DNA from: Verrucomicrobiales bacterium
GTDB lineage: Bacteria; Verrucomicrobiota; Verrucomicrobiae; Limisphaerales; UBA1100
Assembly: GCA_002721895.1 (NCBI GenBank)
Contig: PBLV01000057.1
Location: 97,632 to 161,631 of the forward strand
Length of the DNA stretch: 64,000 nucleotides
Direction of reading: 5' to 3'
Shown: positions 44,887-52,994 of the stretch, in pieces
How positions within the stretch are numbered: position 1 is the first letter of the stretch
Layout: the number at the start of each line of letters is the position of its first letter
Program-made: the position numbers and the translations under genes
The notes under the pieces: generated by a model
What the model was told of the DNA's origin: nothing
Seen by the model: the letters and a program-made list of their open reading frames with translations, nothing else
Databases searched by the model: none

Positions 44887-46191
44887 CTAGTTTTCGGCGG
44901 TTGGCAAACCCGCAGGATTCGGTCGCCGGGTAGGTTTTTCCTCAGCCGCCCGCCACGCACACAGGTCCGCCAGTGCGAACGGAGCCAACAACGCCGCCCC
45001 GCCGAGCCACAGGCCCATCTTGACCTCCGTCAACATCTGCCGAATGACATTCATCGCCATGTTCAATCTCGGGCCGCCGCCTTGGAGAGTCTCTCCCACC
45101 GCCATCACAACAAATACCACCGCCGGGAGAATTACAGACGCCACAAGCAAATACATGGCGTAGCGGTTCATGTTCACAATCGACATCGTTGCCTTCCCGC
45201 CTGTGGAGAGCACACAAAATCCCACCGCTCCAGCGTGACAAAGCATCACCAATGAAAGCGACACCGCCATAACGATTTTGTTGTTAAACAATTCAAATAC
45301 AGATGCGAACAATCCTCCCCCCTGTCCCCCCGGCACAACCCATCCCAACACCAACAAAACCCCGCCCGCGGCTGTGACAATGTAGGCCGCCAAGCTGCCC
45401 GGCACAAAGCTGCGCCACCGTGAGCCGCCCAATAAGCACGTCCAGCCCAGTGCCATCATCAGCCAAGGCGGAGGAATGCCCGCAGCCGTCAGAACACCGA
45501 TGTTGTTCAGAAAATCCAGTGAACCCGGCAGTCCGGCACCTCGCACAGTGGCTATCGGAACGATCACAAACCCCGCAAGCACAACCGCCACCATCGCGCG
45601 AAATGGAGCAGGCACAAAAATTCCGGCCAACAACAAAAGCAACCCCGCAATGGAGGGGCTCAACAACAGAAACGCCTGTGCGCCCGACAGCCCGGCCAGT
45701 TGAAAGTTGGGGAACGTCAGATCCGGATTTGCCGCGGAACCCACCAACGCCGGCAACAACCCAGCCGCCAACAGAGCCCCGCCCACACGCGTAAGCATGT
45801 CCTTGCGTTGCATCTCCTCGCGGAACCCCTCCAGATGACGTTGATGCCGCCCGCCAGAAGCTCTGGCTCCTGATTGATGGCCGCACCGATGGCACCAAGT
45901 TTCCCCCACTGGAAGCGCGGTTCCACACTTGGCACAAGTTTCATGCGTTGGCTCCGCTGTTTGCTTCGACTCTGGCTCTGTCGACACCTGTTTGGGGGAT
46001 AGATTAACTGCGGGCGGCGGGGGTGCCGGATTGCACCGGGCCAGCACACGCTCCAAGGTTGTCCAATCTTCCATGCCCGTACACCAAGCCGGGTCGTCCT
46101 CGCGCAATTGGCCCGTCGCCTGCATGTCCTTCACCTGCTGCAGGTCGAATGGCCCGTAGTTCTGACTGCCGATGCGAACGTGTATTTCCAT
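44887..46191 (-). CDS. GYF_2 / zinc-ribbon multi-pass membrane protein
   Basis: 434 aa from the ATG at 46191; a TTG at 46209 is an alternative. The N-terminus is a GYF_2 domain (HVRIGSQNYGPFDLQQVKDM, later AWCTGMEDWTTLERV). A zinc-ribbon CAKC/CHRC (about 87-105) follows, then about eight membrane helices to the C-terminus. Function is not recognised. The same GYF_2 domain occurs in two other proteins of the window. Part of the nine-gene minus-strand block. Confidence 0.78.
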   Translation of the reverse strand: MEIHVRIGSQNYGPFDLQQVKDMQATGQLREDDPAWCTGMEDWTTLERVLARCNPAPPPPAVNLSPKQVSTEPESKQTAEPTHETCAKCGTALPVGETWCHRCGHQSGARASGGRHQRHLEGFREEMQRKDMLTRVGGALLAAGLLPALVGSAANPDLTFPNFQLAGLSGAQAFLLLSPSIAGLLLLLAGIFVPAPFRAMVAVVLAGFVIVPIATVRGAGLPGSLDFLNNIGVLTAAGIPPPWLMMALGWTCLLGGSRWRSFVPGSLAAYIVTAAGGVLLVLGWVVPGGQGGGLFASVFELFNNKIVMAVSLSLVMLCHAGAVGFCVLSTGGKATMSIVNMNRYAMYLLVASVILPAVVFVVMAVGETLQGGGPRLNMAMNVIRQMLTEVKMGLWLGGAALLAPFALADLCAWRAAEEKPTRRPNPAGLPTAEN

Positions 46192-46209
46192 GACACGGCC
46201 TTGAGCCAA

Positions 46210-47481
46210 TCACCGGCCCCGCAAGTGCTTGTCCGCAAAATCAAGATAGCGCGCCCAATCGTAATCCGTCACGTCATGGCGGCCCGTGCGCAAGTGATAC
46301 CCAATGCCACCAGCCACCGGCTGATCCGGCTTCGGTTGCCGGGCCGAAGGCAGTCCTCCTGCTCCAAGCAACTTGTAAACCGGTTCCGCATGTTTGCCGG
46401 ACAGAAATTCACCCCGGGGATCGGCCCACCGATCTTCCGTGGCGCTGGCAATATAAGCCGGCCGCGGCGCAATCAAAGCCACCAACTGGTGCTGATCCAC
46501 CGGGCAGGCATTCTCGTTGTCGTTGTACTTGTTGTAGTTGTCGCAAAACCAATGGGGGAAGGAGGTGTTAATGCGCTTCACTGTCTCCCCGAATGCCCGG
46601 CGGGAAAGCGCCGCTCCACCGCATCCCGAGTTGTTGGAAATGACCAGAGCAAACCGATCATCGTTCGCGCCCGCCCACAGGGATGTCTTGCCCAGCCGGG
46701 AGTGGCCCATCACCACAACGCGCTGCGCGTCGATCCACTTGTCTGATTCCATGTAGTCCAAGGCTCGGCTTAGTCCCCAAGCCCACGTTGCGATGCTCCC
46801 CCACTCGTCCGGTTTCGGCTTGGGGTACAGTGCGTGGACTCCATTTTTGAAATCGTCATGGAAATCCGGATCAATGTCTCCATAGTAAATGGTTGCGAAC
46901 GCATAGCCCCGCTTGAGGATGGTCTCGATCGGCCAGCGACTCTTCGATACGCCGCGTCCTTTTTCCGTGGCCCGGTTGTTTACCACCTCGCCCGGCGACC
47001 GGCCTCGCACCCATGAATGCGGCAGCCGAATGGCCGGATCCTCATGCACTGTGTGGTTGCCGCGAAAATTCAAGGTCAGAAAAGCCGGGGCGGGCCCCTT
47101 GGCCTTGCGCGGCGCATAAATCAGAATGGTCATTCGCGGCCCGTCACGCCGGCCATCAAAACGCACCTCAATCTGCCGACGGTTGGCCAGGCCCCCAAAA
47201 ATCCCGTGGCGTTCCTCCAAGTTGAAAAAAGACAACTTCGCCGGCCTTCCCGGGCTGCGTCCATACACGTGTTTCCTGAACAATTCGAGTATTTCCGGCC
47301 GGCGCTCTTTTCGCCATTGCTGAGCAGAGACAACACGTGTGCCGTCCTCCATCACCAGCGGGTCGGGAAGTTGAAATTTGGGGACCTTGGCCTCATCATA
47401 ATTATAACCTCTGGGCTGTGCCCCGGCCGTGAAGGCCACCAAAAGAACACACCCCGACCAGCGGAGAATCATGGAATTCAT
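46210..47481 (-). CDS. Glucuronoyl esterase-like alpha/beta hydrolase (CE15)
   Basis: 423 aa from the ATG at 47481 with a signal peptide. The nucleophile motif is VVVMGHSRLGKTSLWAGA, the bacterial CE15 form. The acid lies in ATEDRWADPRGE and the catalytic His in TGRHDVTDYDW. The CE15-specific SNNSGCGGAALSRR block is present. CE15 enzymes cut ester bonds between glucuronoxylan and lignin or act on other uronic esters; bacterial members can have broader targets. It is likely exported. Position beside a PQQ propeller, proteases and a transporter is unusual. Confidence 0.92.
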   Translation of the reverse strand: MNSMILRWSGCVLLVAFTAGAQPRGYNYDEAKVPKFQLPDPLVMEDGTRVVSAQQWRKERRPEILELFRKHVYGRSPGRPAKLSFFNLEERHGIFGGLANRRQIEVRFDGRRDGPRMTILIYAPRKAKGPAPAFLTLNFRGNHTVHEDPAIRLPHSWVRGRSPGEVVNNRATEKGRGVSKSRWPIETILKRGYAFATIYYGDIDPDFHDDFKNGVHALYPKPKPDEWGSIATWAWGLSRALDYMESDKWIDAQRVVVMGHSRLGKTSLWAGANDDRFALVISNNSGCGGAALSRRAFGETVKRINTSFPHWFCDNYNKYNDNENACPVDQHQLVALIAPRPAYIASATEDRWADPRGEFLSGKHAEPVYKLLGAGGLPSARQPKPDQPVAGGIGYHLRTGRHDVTDYDWARYLDFADKHLRGR

Positions 47482-47492
47482 GAGGGAAAAAT

Positions 47493-48704
47493 CTACCGCC
47501 GCGCCTCGCGCACGTCGAGGCAAACAAGATCCCCGGCCGCGTTGCGGCAGTAAATCCTGCCGTTGGCCAGAACCGGAACAGTCCAACAACGGCCGTTCAG
47601 CACCTGCGCCTCCGCAGTCGCTTGGAAGCCCTTGGGAGACGCCGCTCCCACCGCCAAGTTTCCTCGTTCGCCCAGTACCAGCAGTTGATCGTTAACCGCC
47701 ATCAGCGATCCGCAACGGTAACCGTCTTTGCGCCATTGCACGGCGCCATCAGCCAACCGCATGCAAACCAGTTGTTTCGGTCCTGCCATGTGCGTGTTGC
47801 CATCGAACCCATAAAGGAATTCCCCCAGCACCACGGAGTTGTTCATGTGGTTGCTTAGGTCACGATTGGTGTAAATCTCCTTCAGGCCAGTGCCCGTGAA
47901 CTCGAGTAGGGCGCACCCCCTCCGGTAACCTGTGGAAACAAAAATCCTGTTCCCCACAACAATGGGTGTGGTGGAGTTCGTGCGAAACGAGGTGCGCCAG
48001 TCCTGAAAGGCAACGGTCTTTCCGTTCGTCGCGTCGAGGATGACCAACCCATCCGTCTTCAAGGTCGCGAGATATTTTCGGCCCTTGAAATCAAATGCAA
48101 CGGGCGACCCGTAAGCCGGGCGATATGCCTTGCTGCGCCAAACCTCCCTGCCGGTTTCCCGGTTCAAAGCCAGCGTGAAAGTAGCTTCCACAATCAACAA
48201 ATCCCCCAGCACAAGTGGCGAGGCAGCAAATCCCCATTCCGGCGGCCGTGGCAACTCCGCCTTTTCCATCAGGTTCACTGTCCAAACCTTGCGCCCGCTG
48301 CCAATGGAGTAACACGTCAGGCGGCCGTCCTTGCTCAGGCCAATCACCCGGCTGCCATCCACTGTTGGCGTGGCGCAGGGACCGCCCTCGTGCAGGTAGT
48401 CCACAAGCGCGGACGGATAAGTGTCCTTCCACAACACTTCTCCCGTGGCTGCGTTTAGCGCGTAGAATGTTTCCTCGTTGCCCTGACGTTTGCCCGTGCA
48501 GCCAATCGTAAACACGCGGCCGTCCGCCACCGCCATGCTGGAAAAGCCCACCCCCACCTTAGCCCGCCACGCCACCTTGCTAAAATCCGCGGCCCAGCCC
48601 TTTTCGCGTGAGAGCCCATCATGCCGCGGGCCACGCCAGTTGGGCCAATCGTCCGCCACGGCCACACATGTCAACATCAGGGAAATTGTCAGGAACCATT
48701 TCAT
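47493..48704 (-). CDS. PQQ-like beta-propeller secreted protein
   Basis: 403 aa with a signal peptide (1-17). It begins DDWPNWRGPRHDGLS and contains PQQ-propeller blades such as FYALNAATGEVLWKDTYPS, LTCYSIGSGRKVWTVNL and VCMRLADGAVQWRKDG. Related proteins are BamB-like or PQQ-dependent dehydrogenase-like; there is no heme or full dehydrogenase length, so cofactor binding is uncertain. Common in Planctomycetota/Verrucomicrobiota. Starts 5 nt after the small protein gene. Confidence 0.9.
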   Translation of the reverse strand: MKWFLTISLMLTCVAVADDWPNWRGPRHDGLSREKGWAADFSKVAWRAKVGVGFSSMAVADGRVFTIGCTGKRQGNEETFYALNAATGEVLWKDTYPSALVDYLHEGGPCATPTVDGSRVIGLSKDGRLTCYSIGSGRKVWTVNLMEKAELPRPPEWGFAASPLVLGDLLIVEATFTLALNRETGREVWRSKAYRPAYGSPVAFDFKGRKYLATLKTDGLVILDATNGKTVAFQDWRTSFRTNSTTPIVVGNRIFVSTGYRRGCALLEFTGTGLKEIYTNRDLSNHMNNSVVLGEFLYGFDGNTHMAGPKQLVCMRLADGAVQWRKDGYRCGSLMAVNDQLLVLGERGNLAVGAASPKGFQATAEAQVLNGRCWTVPVLANGRIYCRNAAGDLVCLDVREARR

Positions 48705-48709
48705 AAAAA

Positions 48710-48955
48710 TTAGCGTTGAAAATAATCGTCGTCGGTTAATTCGTGGGCACCTCCATCTACACTCGCGGGATCATCAGCCGGCTCGTAGATGACGCATACA
48801 TGCGATGCGCCCGCGTGAAGACCCGTGATGTTGACGATGCGGGATCGGGTGCGCTCCACCCAGTCATTGATTGCCTCCTGCAGGGCCAACCCGCCTCCAG
48901 TGCCATGCAACTCCGCGGCGTCAAAAATCTTCACCTTGGGTAACGACGCATTCAT
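48710..48955 (-). CDS. Small hypothetical protein (81 aa)
   Basis: 81 aa in the nine-gene block, 31 nt after the LolD-like ATPase and 5 nt before the propeller gene. A short alpha/beta pattern (KVKIFDAAEL, LQEAINDWVERTR, HVCVIYEPAD) with an acidic tail. No family recognised. Tight spacing supports it as a real gene. Confidence 0.6.
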   Translation of the reverse strand: MNASLPKVKIFDAAELHGTGGGLALQEAINDWVERTRSRIVNITGLHAGASHVCVIYEPADDPASVDGGAHELTDDDYFQR

Positions 48956-48986
48956 GGGTTCATCCTAGTGTGCGACCATGGGCGGG

Positions 48987-49655
48987 TCAATCCGCCCCCG
49001 CCAAGCAACCGTCCACAATGTTGATGGTACGGCCCGCCCGTGCCGCCGCGTGGGGGTCATGCGTGACCAGCAGCACGCCTCCACCGGCCTCGGCAAACCG
49101 CCTAAAGTGATCCAACACAATATCGGCGTTCTCGTGGTCCAGATTGCCCGTCGGCTCATCAGCCAACAGCAGCCGGGGCTTGTTGAACAACGCCCGGGCC
49201 AAGGCCACACGCTGCCGTTCGCCCGTGCTGAGCTTGGCCGGAGGATGCTCCGCGCGATGTTTAAGTTGAAACTGTTCCAGCAATGCATCCACGTCTCCCG
49301 AGTTCCCCTCAAAATCGCCAGCCAACTCCGGCACGACGATGTTTTCCCTGACGCTGAGATAAGGGACCAAGTGAAATTGCTGAAAGACAAACCCAACATA
49401 CCGCGCGCGAAACTGAGCCCGCTGCTCGGAGGAAAGGCGGTAGGGATCATCTCCATCAATGGAAACCGTTCCACCAGTGGGCTGAAGCAACGCGCCTGCG
49501 GCAAGGAGCAACGTGCTCTTGCCGCAGCCGCTGGGGCCCTGAATGGCGGCAAAATCACCTTCCTCCAAGTCAAGACTCACGCCCCGCAATGCATGGACCG
49601 GTGACCCGTTCTGTCCGGGGTACTGTTTGGTCAGGTTTTCAACCCGCAGCAACAT
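48987..49655 (-). CDS. ABC transporter ATP-binding protein (LolD/MacB type)
   Basis: 222 aa. I chose the ATG at 49655 because the AGGAGG site sits 7 nt upstream of it; an earlier ATG at 49661 is only 1 nt away from that site. Motifs: Walker [14 protein letters not shown]-loop [14 protein letters not shown], signature LSTGERQR, Walker [13 protein letters not shown], and H-loop VTHDPHA. This is the MacB/LolD/FtsE-type ATPase that works with FtsX-like permeases, matching its neighbour. It likely powers lipoprotein or peptide movement at the envelope. Confidence 0.94.
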   Translation of the reverse strand: MLLRVENLTKQYPGQNGSPVHALRGVSLDLEEGDFAAIQGPSGCGKSTLLLAAGALLQPTGGTVSIDGDDPYRLSSEQRAQFRARYVGFVFQQFHLVPYLSVRENIVVPELAGDFEGNSGDVDALLEQFQLKHRAEHPPAKLSTGERQRVALARALFNKPRLLLADEPTGNLDHENADIVLDHFRRFAEAGGGVLLVTHDPHAAARAGRTINIVDGCLAGAD

Positions 49656-49657
49656 GC

Positions 49658-51403
49658 TCATTCCTCCTGTAAGACCACTGCGGGATCCTGCCGCGCGGCG
49701 AGAATGGCAGGCAACCAACTCCCCAGCATGGCGATGACGGGCGCAAGCGAAGCCGCGATCAGAAGTTGGCGAGCCTCAAACAATTGCAGCGTCCGTGCCT
49801 CCTCAATGCCCCGGTTGCCCATGGCCAACCCCATGGTGAGCCCCGCCACCAAACCCAGCGCAGCTCCCAGCAGGCCCAACAACAGGGCCTTGCCCAGAAA
49901 GAGCCCCAGCACTTGACCGGTGTTCAGGCCAATGGCGCGAAGAATGCCCACCTCTGCCTGACGCCGCCGCGCGTTTCCATAAGTGAGCAGCCCCACCCAA
50001 AGCGCGGATGCGGCCACCACCAGTGGAATCAGGATATCAGCAAAACGATGGTTTTGGTCCCGCAGAATGTCACGGCTGTTCCGCTCGTTTTGCAACAAGG
50101 CATCGGCGTTTTTGCGCTCTTGCTTTAACGCAATAACATCACCCTTCCGCTGGGACGTGATCAACTCCGCGTTTTTATCCTCATGAATTTTTAAAGTGGC
50201 GGCGTCGCGCTGGGACTGGGCGGCAAGGGTTTCCTCATTGGCGGTTTTTTGCGCGGCAAGAGTCGCCTGTGCCGTGCGTTGTTGTTCCTCAAGGGTCTTT
50301 CGGGCGTTGGCGGCCGCCTGCTCAAGGTCGGCATCGGCCTGTGCCTTTGCCTTGTTGCGTGCCTCGGCGCGAGCCAGCGCCTGGGAACCCCGCTCAATGA
50401 TCTGTGTGCCGGGCAGGATGCCCGCAATCTCAGCACGAATCTCCCCCACGCGATCCACCGTCGCGCAATTACATTCCAGTGCAAGGATGGCATTGATGAC
50501 ATTCTGCATTTTCAGAAGTTCCTGGGCTTCGCCCAAGTTCAGCCAAATGGAGCTGTCATCCATGGAACCCCGCTCCCCGTGGACCTTGGCCACCTTGAAT
50601 TCCCGTCCCAACAGTTCAACCTCCTGGCCGGCCTTGATGCCCAGCCTCCGGCCAACGGTGTGCCCCACGATCATGACCCCCTTGGGGACGGCATCGATAA
50701 GCGGCTTTTTGGGGTCGCGATGTGCCAACGGAACTTCGCCGCGCGTCCCAATGAGAACAACTTCCAGATTATCCCGTTCCGGCCACTTGATGCGGCGCGT
50801 GACGACAGGAAGAAGGTGGTTGACGGTCACAATCTTGGAACCGGCCAGCTTGGTGACCAGCGCCTCGGGCATGACCGCAGTAGCAACACCCTCAAGATGA
50901 AACCGGTTTAAATCCTGGTCCCGCGGCAGGATGAGGATGTTGAAGCCCAGCCCCTTGGTGATCTTGCGCATGGCGTCCTGCAGCTCGGCGCCAGCCTTGG
51001 CCACGGCAAACTCGCGTTCCTTGAGGCTGGCACGAAGAATCTCCTGCGTTTCCCGCAAGTCGCCCTCCAGCTCTATCTGGCGCTTGCCCAGTTGGGCGGA
51101 CAGCTCACCGCGCTTGGCGGCAAATTCGGTCCGCAGTCTGGATCGCAGGGCGCCCAGTTTATTCTCCAATTCCATCCGCCTTTTCTGCAGGGCTTGGGCA
51201 CGGGTGGCTTGGTCTTCGGCAATTTGCTCCTTTTGTTGGCGTTCCATGCGCACCAATGCGTCCTCATCCCGCAGGGACTTGTCACGCAGCAGGATGGTGG
51301 TGGAGATGTAAACGGAAACGGCGGCGGAAACGGAAATCAATCCAAGGCCAAAATGAAGCCGGCGATGGGATATTTCGCGTAGCGTCAGGCGCCAGAGATT
51401 CAT
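49658..51403 (-). CDS. FtsX-like ABC permease with two long coiled coils
   Basis: 581 aa. Helix 1 lies at about 18-38. A long Arg/Lys/Glu-rich coiled coil follows (about 40-145), then a MacB-type periplasmic domain with LPVVTRRIKWPERDNLEVVL and GVMIVGHTVGRRLG. A second coiled coil (about 336-452, rich in AQADADLEQAAANARK-type heptads) precedes three more helices (about 453-581) with RRRQAEVGILRAIGLN. Two coiled coils are not part of ordinary MacB permeases. The stop is 2 nt from the ATPase start, so they form one transporter. Confidence 0.9.
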   Translation of the reverse strand: MNLWRLTLREISHRRLHFGLGLISVSAAVSVYISTTILLRDKSLRDEDALVRMERQQKEQIAEDQATRAQALQKRRMELENKLGALRSRLRTEFAAKRGELSAQLGKRQIELEGDLRETQEILRASLKEREFAVAKAGAELQDAMRKITKGLGFNILILPRDQDLNRFHLEGVATAVMPEALVTKLAGSKIVTVNHLLPVVTRRIKWPERDNLEVVLIGTRGEVPLAHRDPKKPLIDAVPKGVMIVGHTVGRRLGIKAGQEVELLGREFKVAKVHGERGSMDDSSIWLNLGEAQELLKMQNVINAILALECNCATVDRVGEIRAEIAGILPGTQIIERGSQALARAEARNKAKAQADADLEQAAANARKTLEEQQRTAQATLAAQKTANEETLAAQSQRDAATLKIHEDKNAELITSQRKGDVIALKQERKNADALLQNERNSRDILRDQNHRFADILIPLVVAASALWVGLLTYGNARRRQAEVGILRAIGLNTGQVLGLFLGKALLLGLLGAALGLVAGLTMGLAMGNRGIEEARTLQLFEARQLLIAASLAPVIAMLGSWLPAILAARQDPAVVLQEE

Positions 51404-51409
51404 GACTCG

Positions 51410-52684
51410 TTAGGGTTTGGCGATCAGGAGCCAGCCACCAGCCAAAAGGATACCGAGGCCCACAACAACCAGACCCACCCAGATGGGTGCGCCCGTTGTC
51501 GGTGCCGCAGCCGGTGCGGGATTGGTGGCGGCGGGGGGCGGCCCCTCTTCATTGCCGGCTCCCGCCATGGCGATCTGCATGGGCTTGCTTTCCGTTGCGT
51601 CAGCGGACGGGGCGGAGGTTGGAGTACTTGGAGATGCGCCATTCTCCAGTTGAATGGGGTTACTGAAAATGGGTTCACTGGAGACTATGGCCTTAGCCAC
51701 CACCTCGGTGGGTTTTTCCGCACCGGGATCGACGATGCCGGTAAGGGGCGGCAGTTCGCGATCGATGTTGATTTGAGGCTGGATGAGGCTTTCCCAGTTG
51801 ACGGCCGCCAACAGATCCGTGCCGGGATTCTGCCGCTTGATCTGGCAGGAGCAGGGGCCCGTTAAAAACTTGGCGGCCTCGGTCAGGTTCTCGTCGTTGA
51901 TGCCCTTGCCGATGAGGGCCGGCATGAAGCGGCCGCGGCCGTATACGGGAAAGACCATGGGCTCCTTCAGATCCTTAAGGTCGGATTCGCTGGTGAGAAG
52001 CATCTTCACGAAGACACTTTCGGCGGCGTCTCTACGGGATACGCGTAGTGCGGAAAACTTGAGCTTCAGTTGCGAAGCTTCAATGTTGAGTAGGCCGGCG
52101 GCAATATCTTCCTGCTTGATCTCGGGCAGCTTCAAGGTTTTTTCCAAGGCGGCAATGCGGGCATTCAGGACGCTCAAGGCGGCGGCATCCTTGGCAGCAT
52201 CACCGCTCTCCAGAAACAACCAGACCGTGGATTCCCCTTTTAAAAGCCGGCGCGACAATTCACGCCTCTTCGGCGAATCGACCACCAAGTTTGCGTTGGC
52301 CTCGTTCAGGTGGCCGCTCCAGACCGGGTTGGGATTGCCGACGGTCTTGGGATAAAACACCATCATCCACGGTCCGGCCTTTGCGCTGGCCTGACTCTTC
52401 CGCCAAAAGTCGAGCACGTCCTTTGGCGGATTGTTGTCCAGATCGTAGGTTTGGATTTCAATGTTGGCGAGTTGCGGGCTGACCAGCGGGTCCGGCGAAA
52501 GTTTAGCCAACAGTTTGCGGCTAGTGTCCTCCAGCGCGCCGTGATGGAAAACCACGACCAGATAGTTGTCCGACTGCCACCGCTCCAAGGCATAACGAAA
52601 CACGGGAACAGAACACGCAAACACAGCGCCAACCCCTGCCAAGACAAGGGCGACCGCGATTATGCGCTGACAAAGGGCCTTCAT
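51410..52684 (-). CDS. Secreted/membrane-anchored protein of unknown function, first gene of the ABC block
   Basis: 424 aa from the ATG at 52684. An N-terminal hydrophobic segment leads to ACSVPVFRYALERWQSDNYLVVVF, where the Cys could be lipidated or part of a thiol pair. The middle is helical, with a later LTGPCSCQIKRQNPGTD segment. A Pro/Ala-rich linker precedes a C-terminal membrane helix. The family is not characterised. Its 6-nt distance to the FtsX-like permease implies an accessory role for that transporter. Confidence 0.72.
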   Translation of the reverse strand: MKALCQRIIAVALVLAGVGAVFACSVPVFRYALERWQSDNYLVVVFHHGALEDTSRKLLAKLSPDPLVSPQLANIEIQTYDLDNNPPKDVLDFWRKSQASAKAGPWMMVFYPKTVGNPNPVWSGHLNEANANLVVDSPKRRELSRRLLKGESTVWLFLESGDAAKDAAALSVLNARIAALEKTLKLPEIKQEDIAAGLLNIEASQLKLKFSALRVSRRDAAESVFVKMLLTSESDLKDLKEPMVFPVYGRGRFMPALIGKGINDENLTEAAKFLTGPCSCQIKRQNPGTDLLAAVNWESLIQPQINIDRELPPLTGIVDPGAEKPTEVVAKAIVSSEPIFSNPIQLENGASPSTPTSAPSADATESKPMQIAMAGAGNEEGPPPAATNPAPAAAPTTGAPIWVGLVVVGLGILLAGGWLLIAKP

Positions 52685-52994
52685 TGGTTCCACTGCCGCC
52701 CACTCTCGCTGAAACGGTCTTTTTCAGCAACGAAAATCACGGGCCGATGCGTCAGATTTTGGGTGTGCACAAGATGGGAACAAATTCACCGGAGTGAGCT
52801 TGGCGATTCAAAAGCCCCTGAAATACGGGCAGATTTCCGCAATTGCCGACCCCTCTTGGGCTGCGAATAAAGTGCCAGCAACCTCTTGCACGGCCGACTG
52901 GATGACCGATTGTAACAATAAAGACCTGTTTTAGAGGGGTTCTTGATGGTATGTTTCCTTCTTACCCATTTTGGTGTAAATTAGGGCGCAATCA
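52685..52994. other. 310-nt intergenic region between divergent genes
   Basis: It must hold promoters for the minus-strand ABC block and for ppk1. I looked for a Pho box upstream of ppk1 and found no 7-mer pair with the right 11-nt spacing. No RNA gene, repeat or ORF with coding character is seen. Confidence 0.5.

Noticed and set aside
52910..52945. Possible Pho box upstream of ppk1
   Set aside because: The two TTGT/CTGT-like 7-mers are 16 nt apart rather than the 11 nt of a Pho box.
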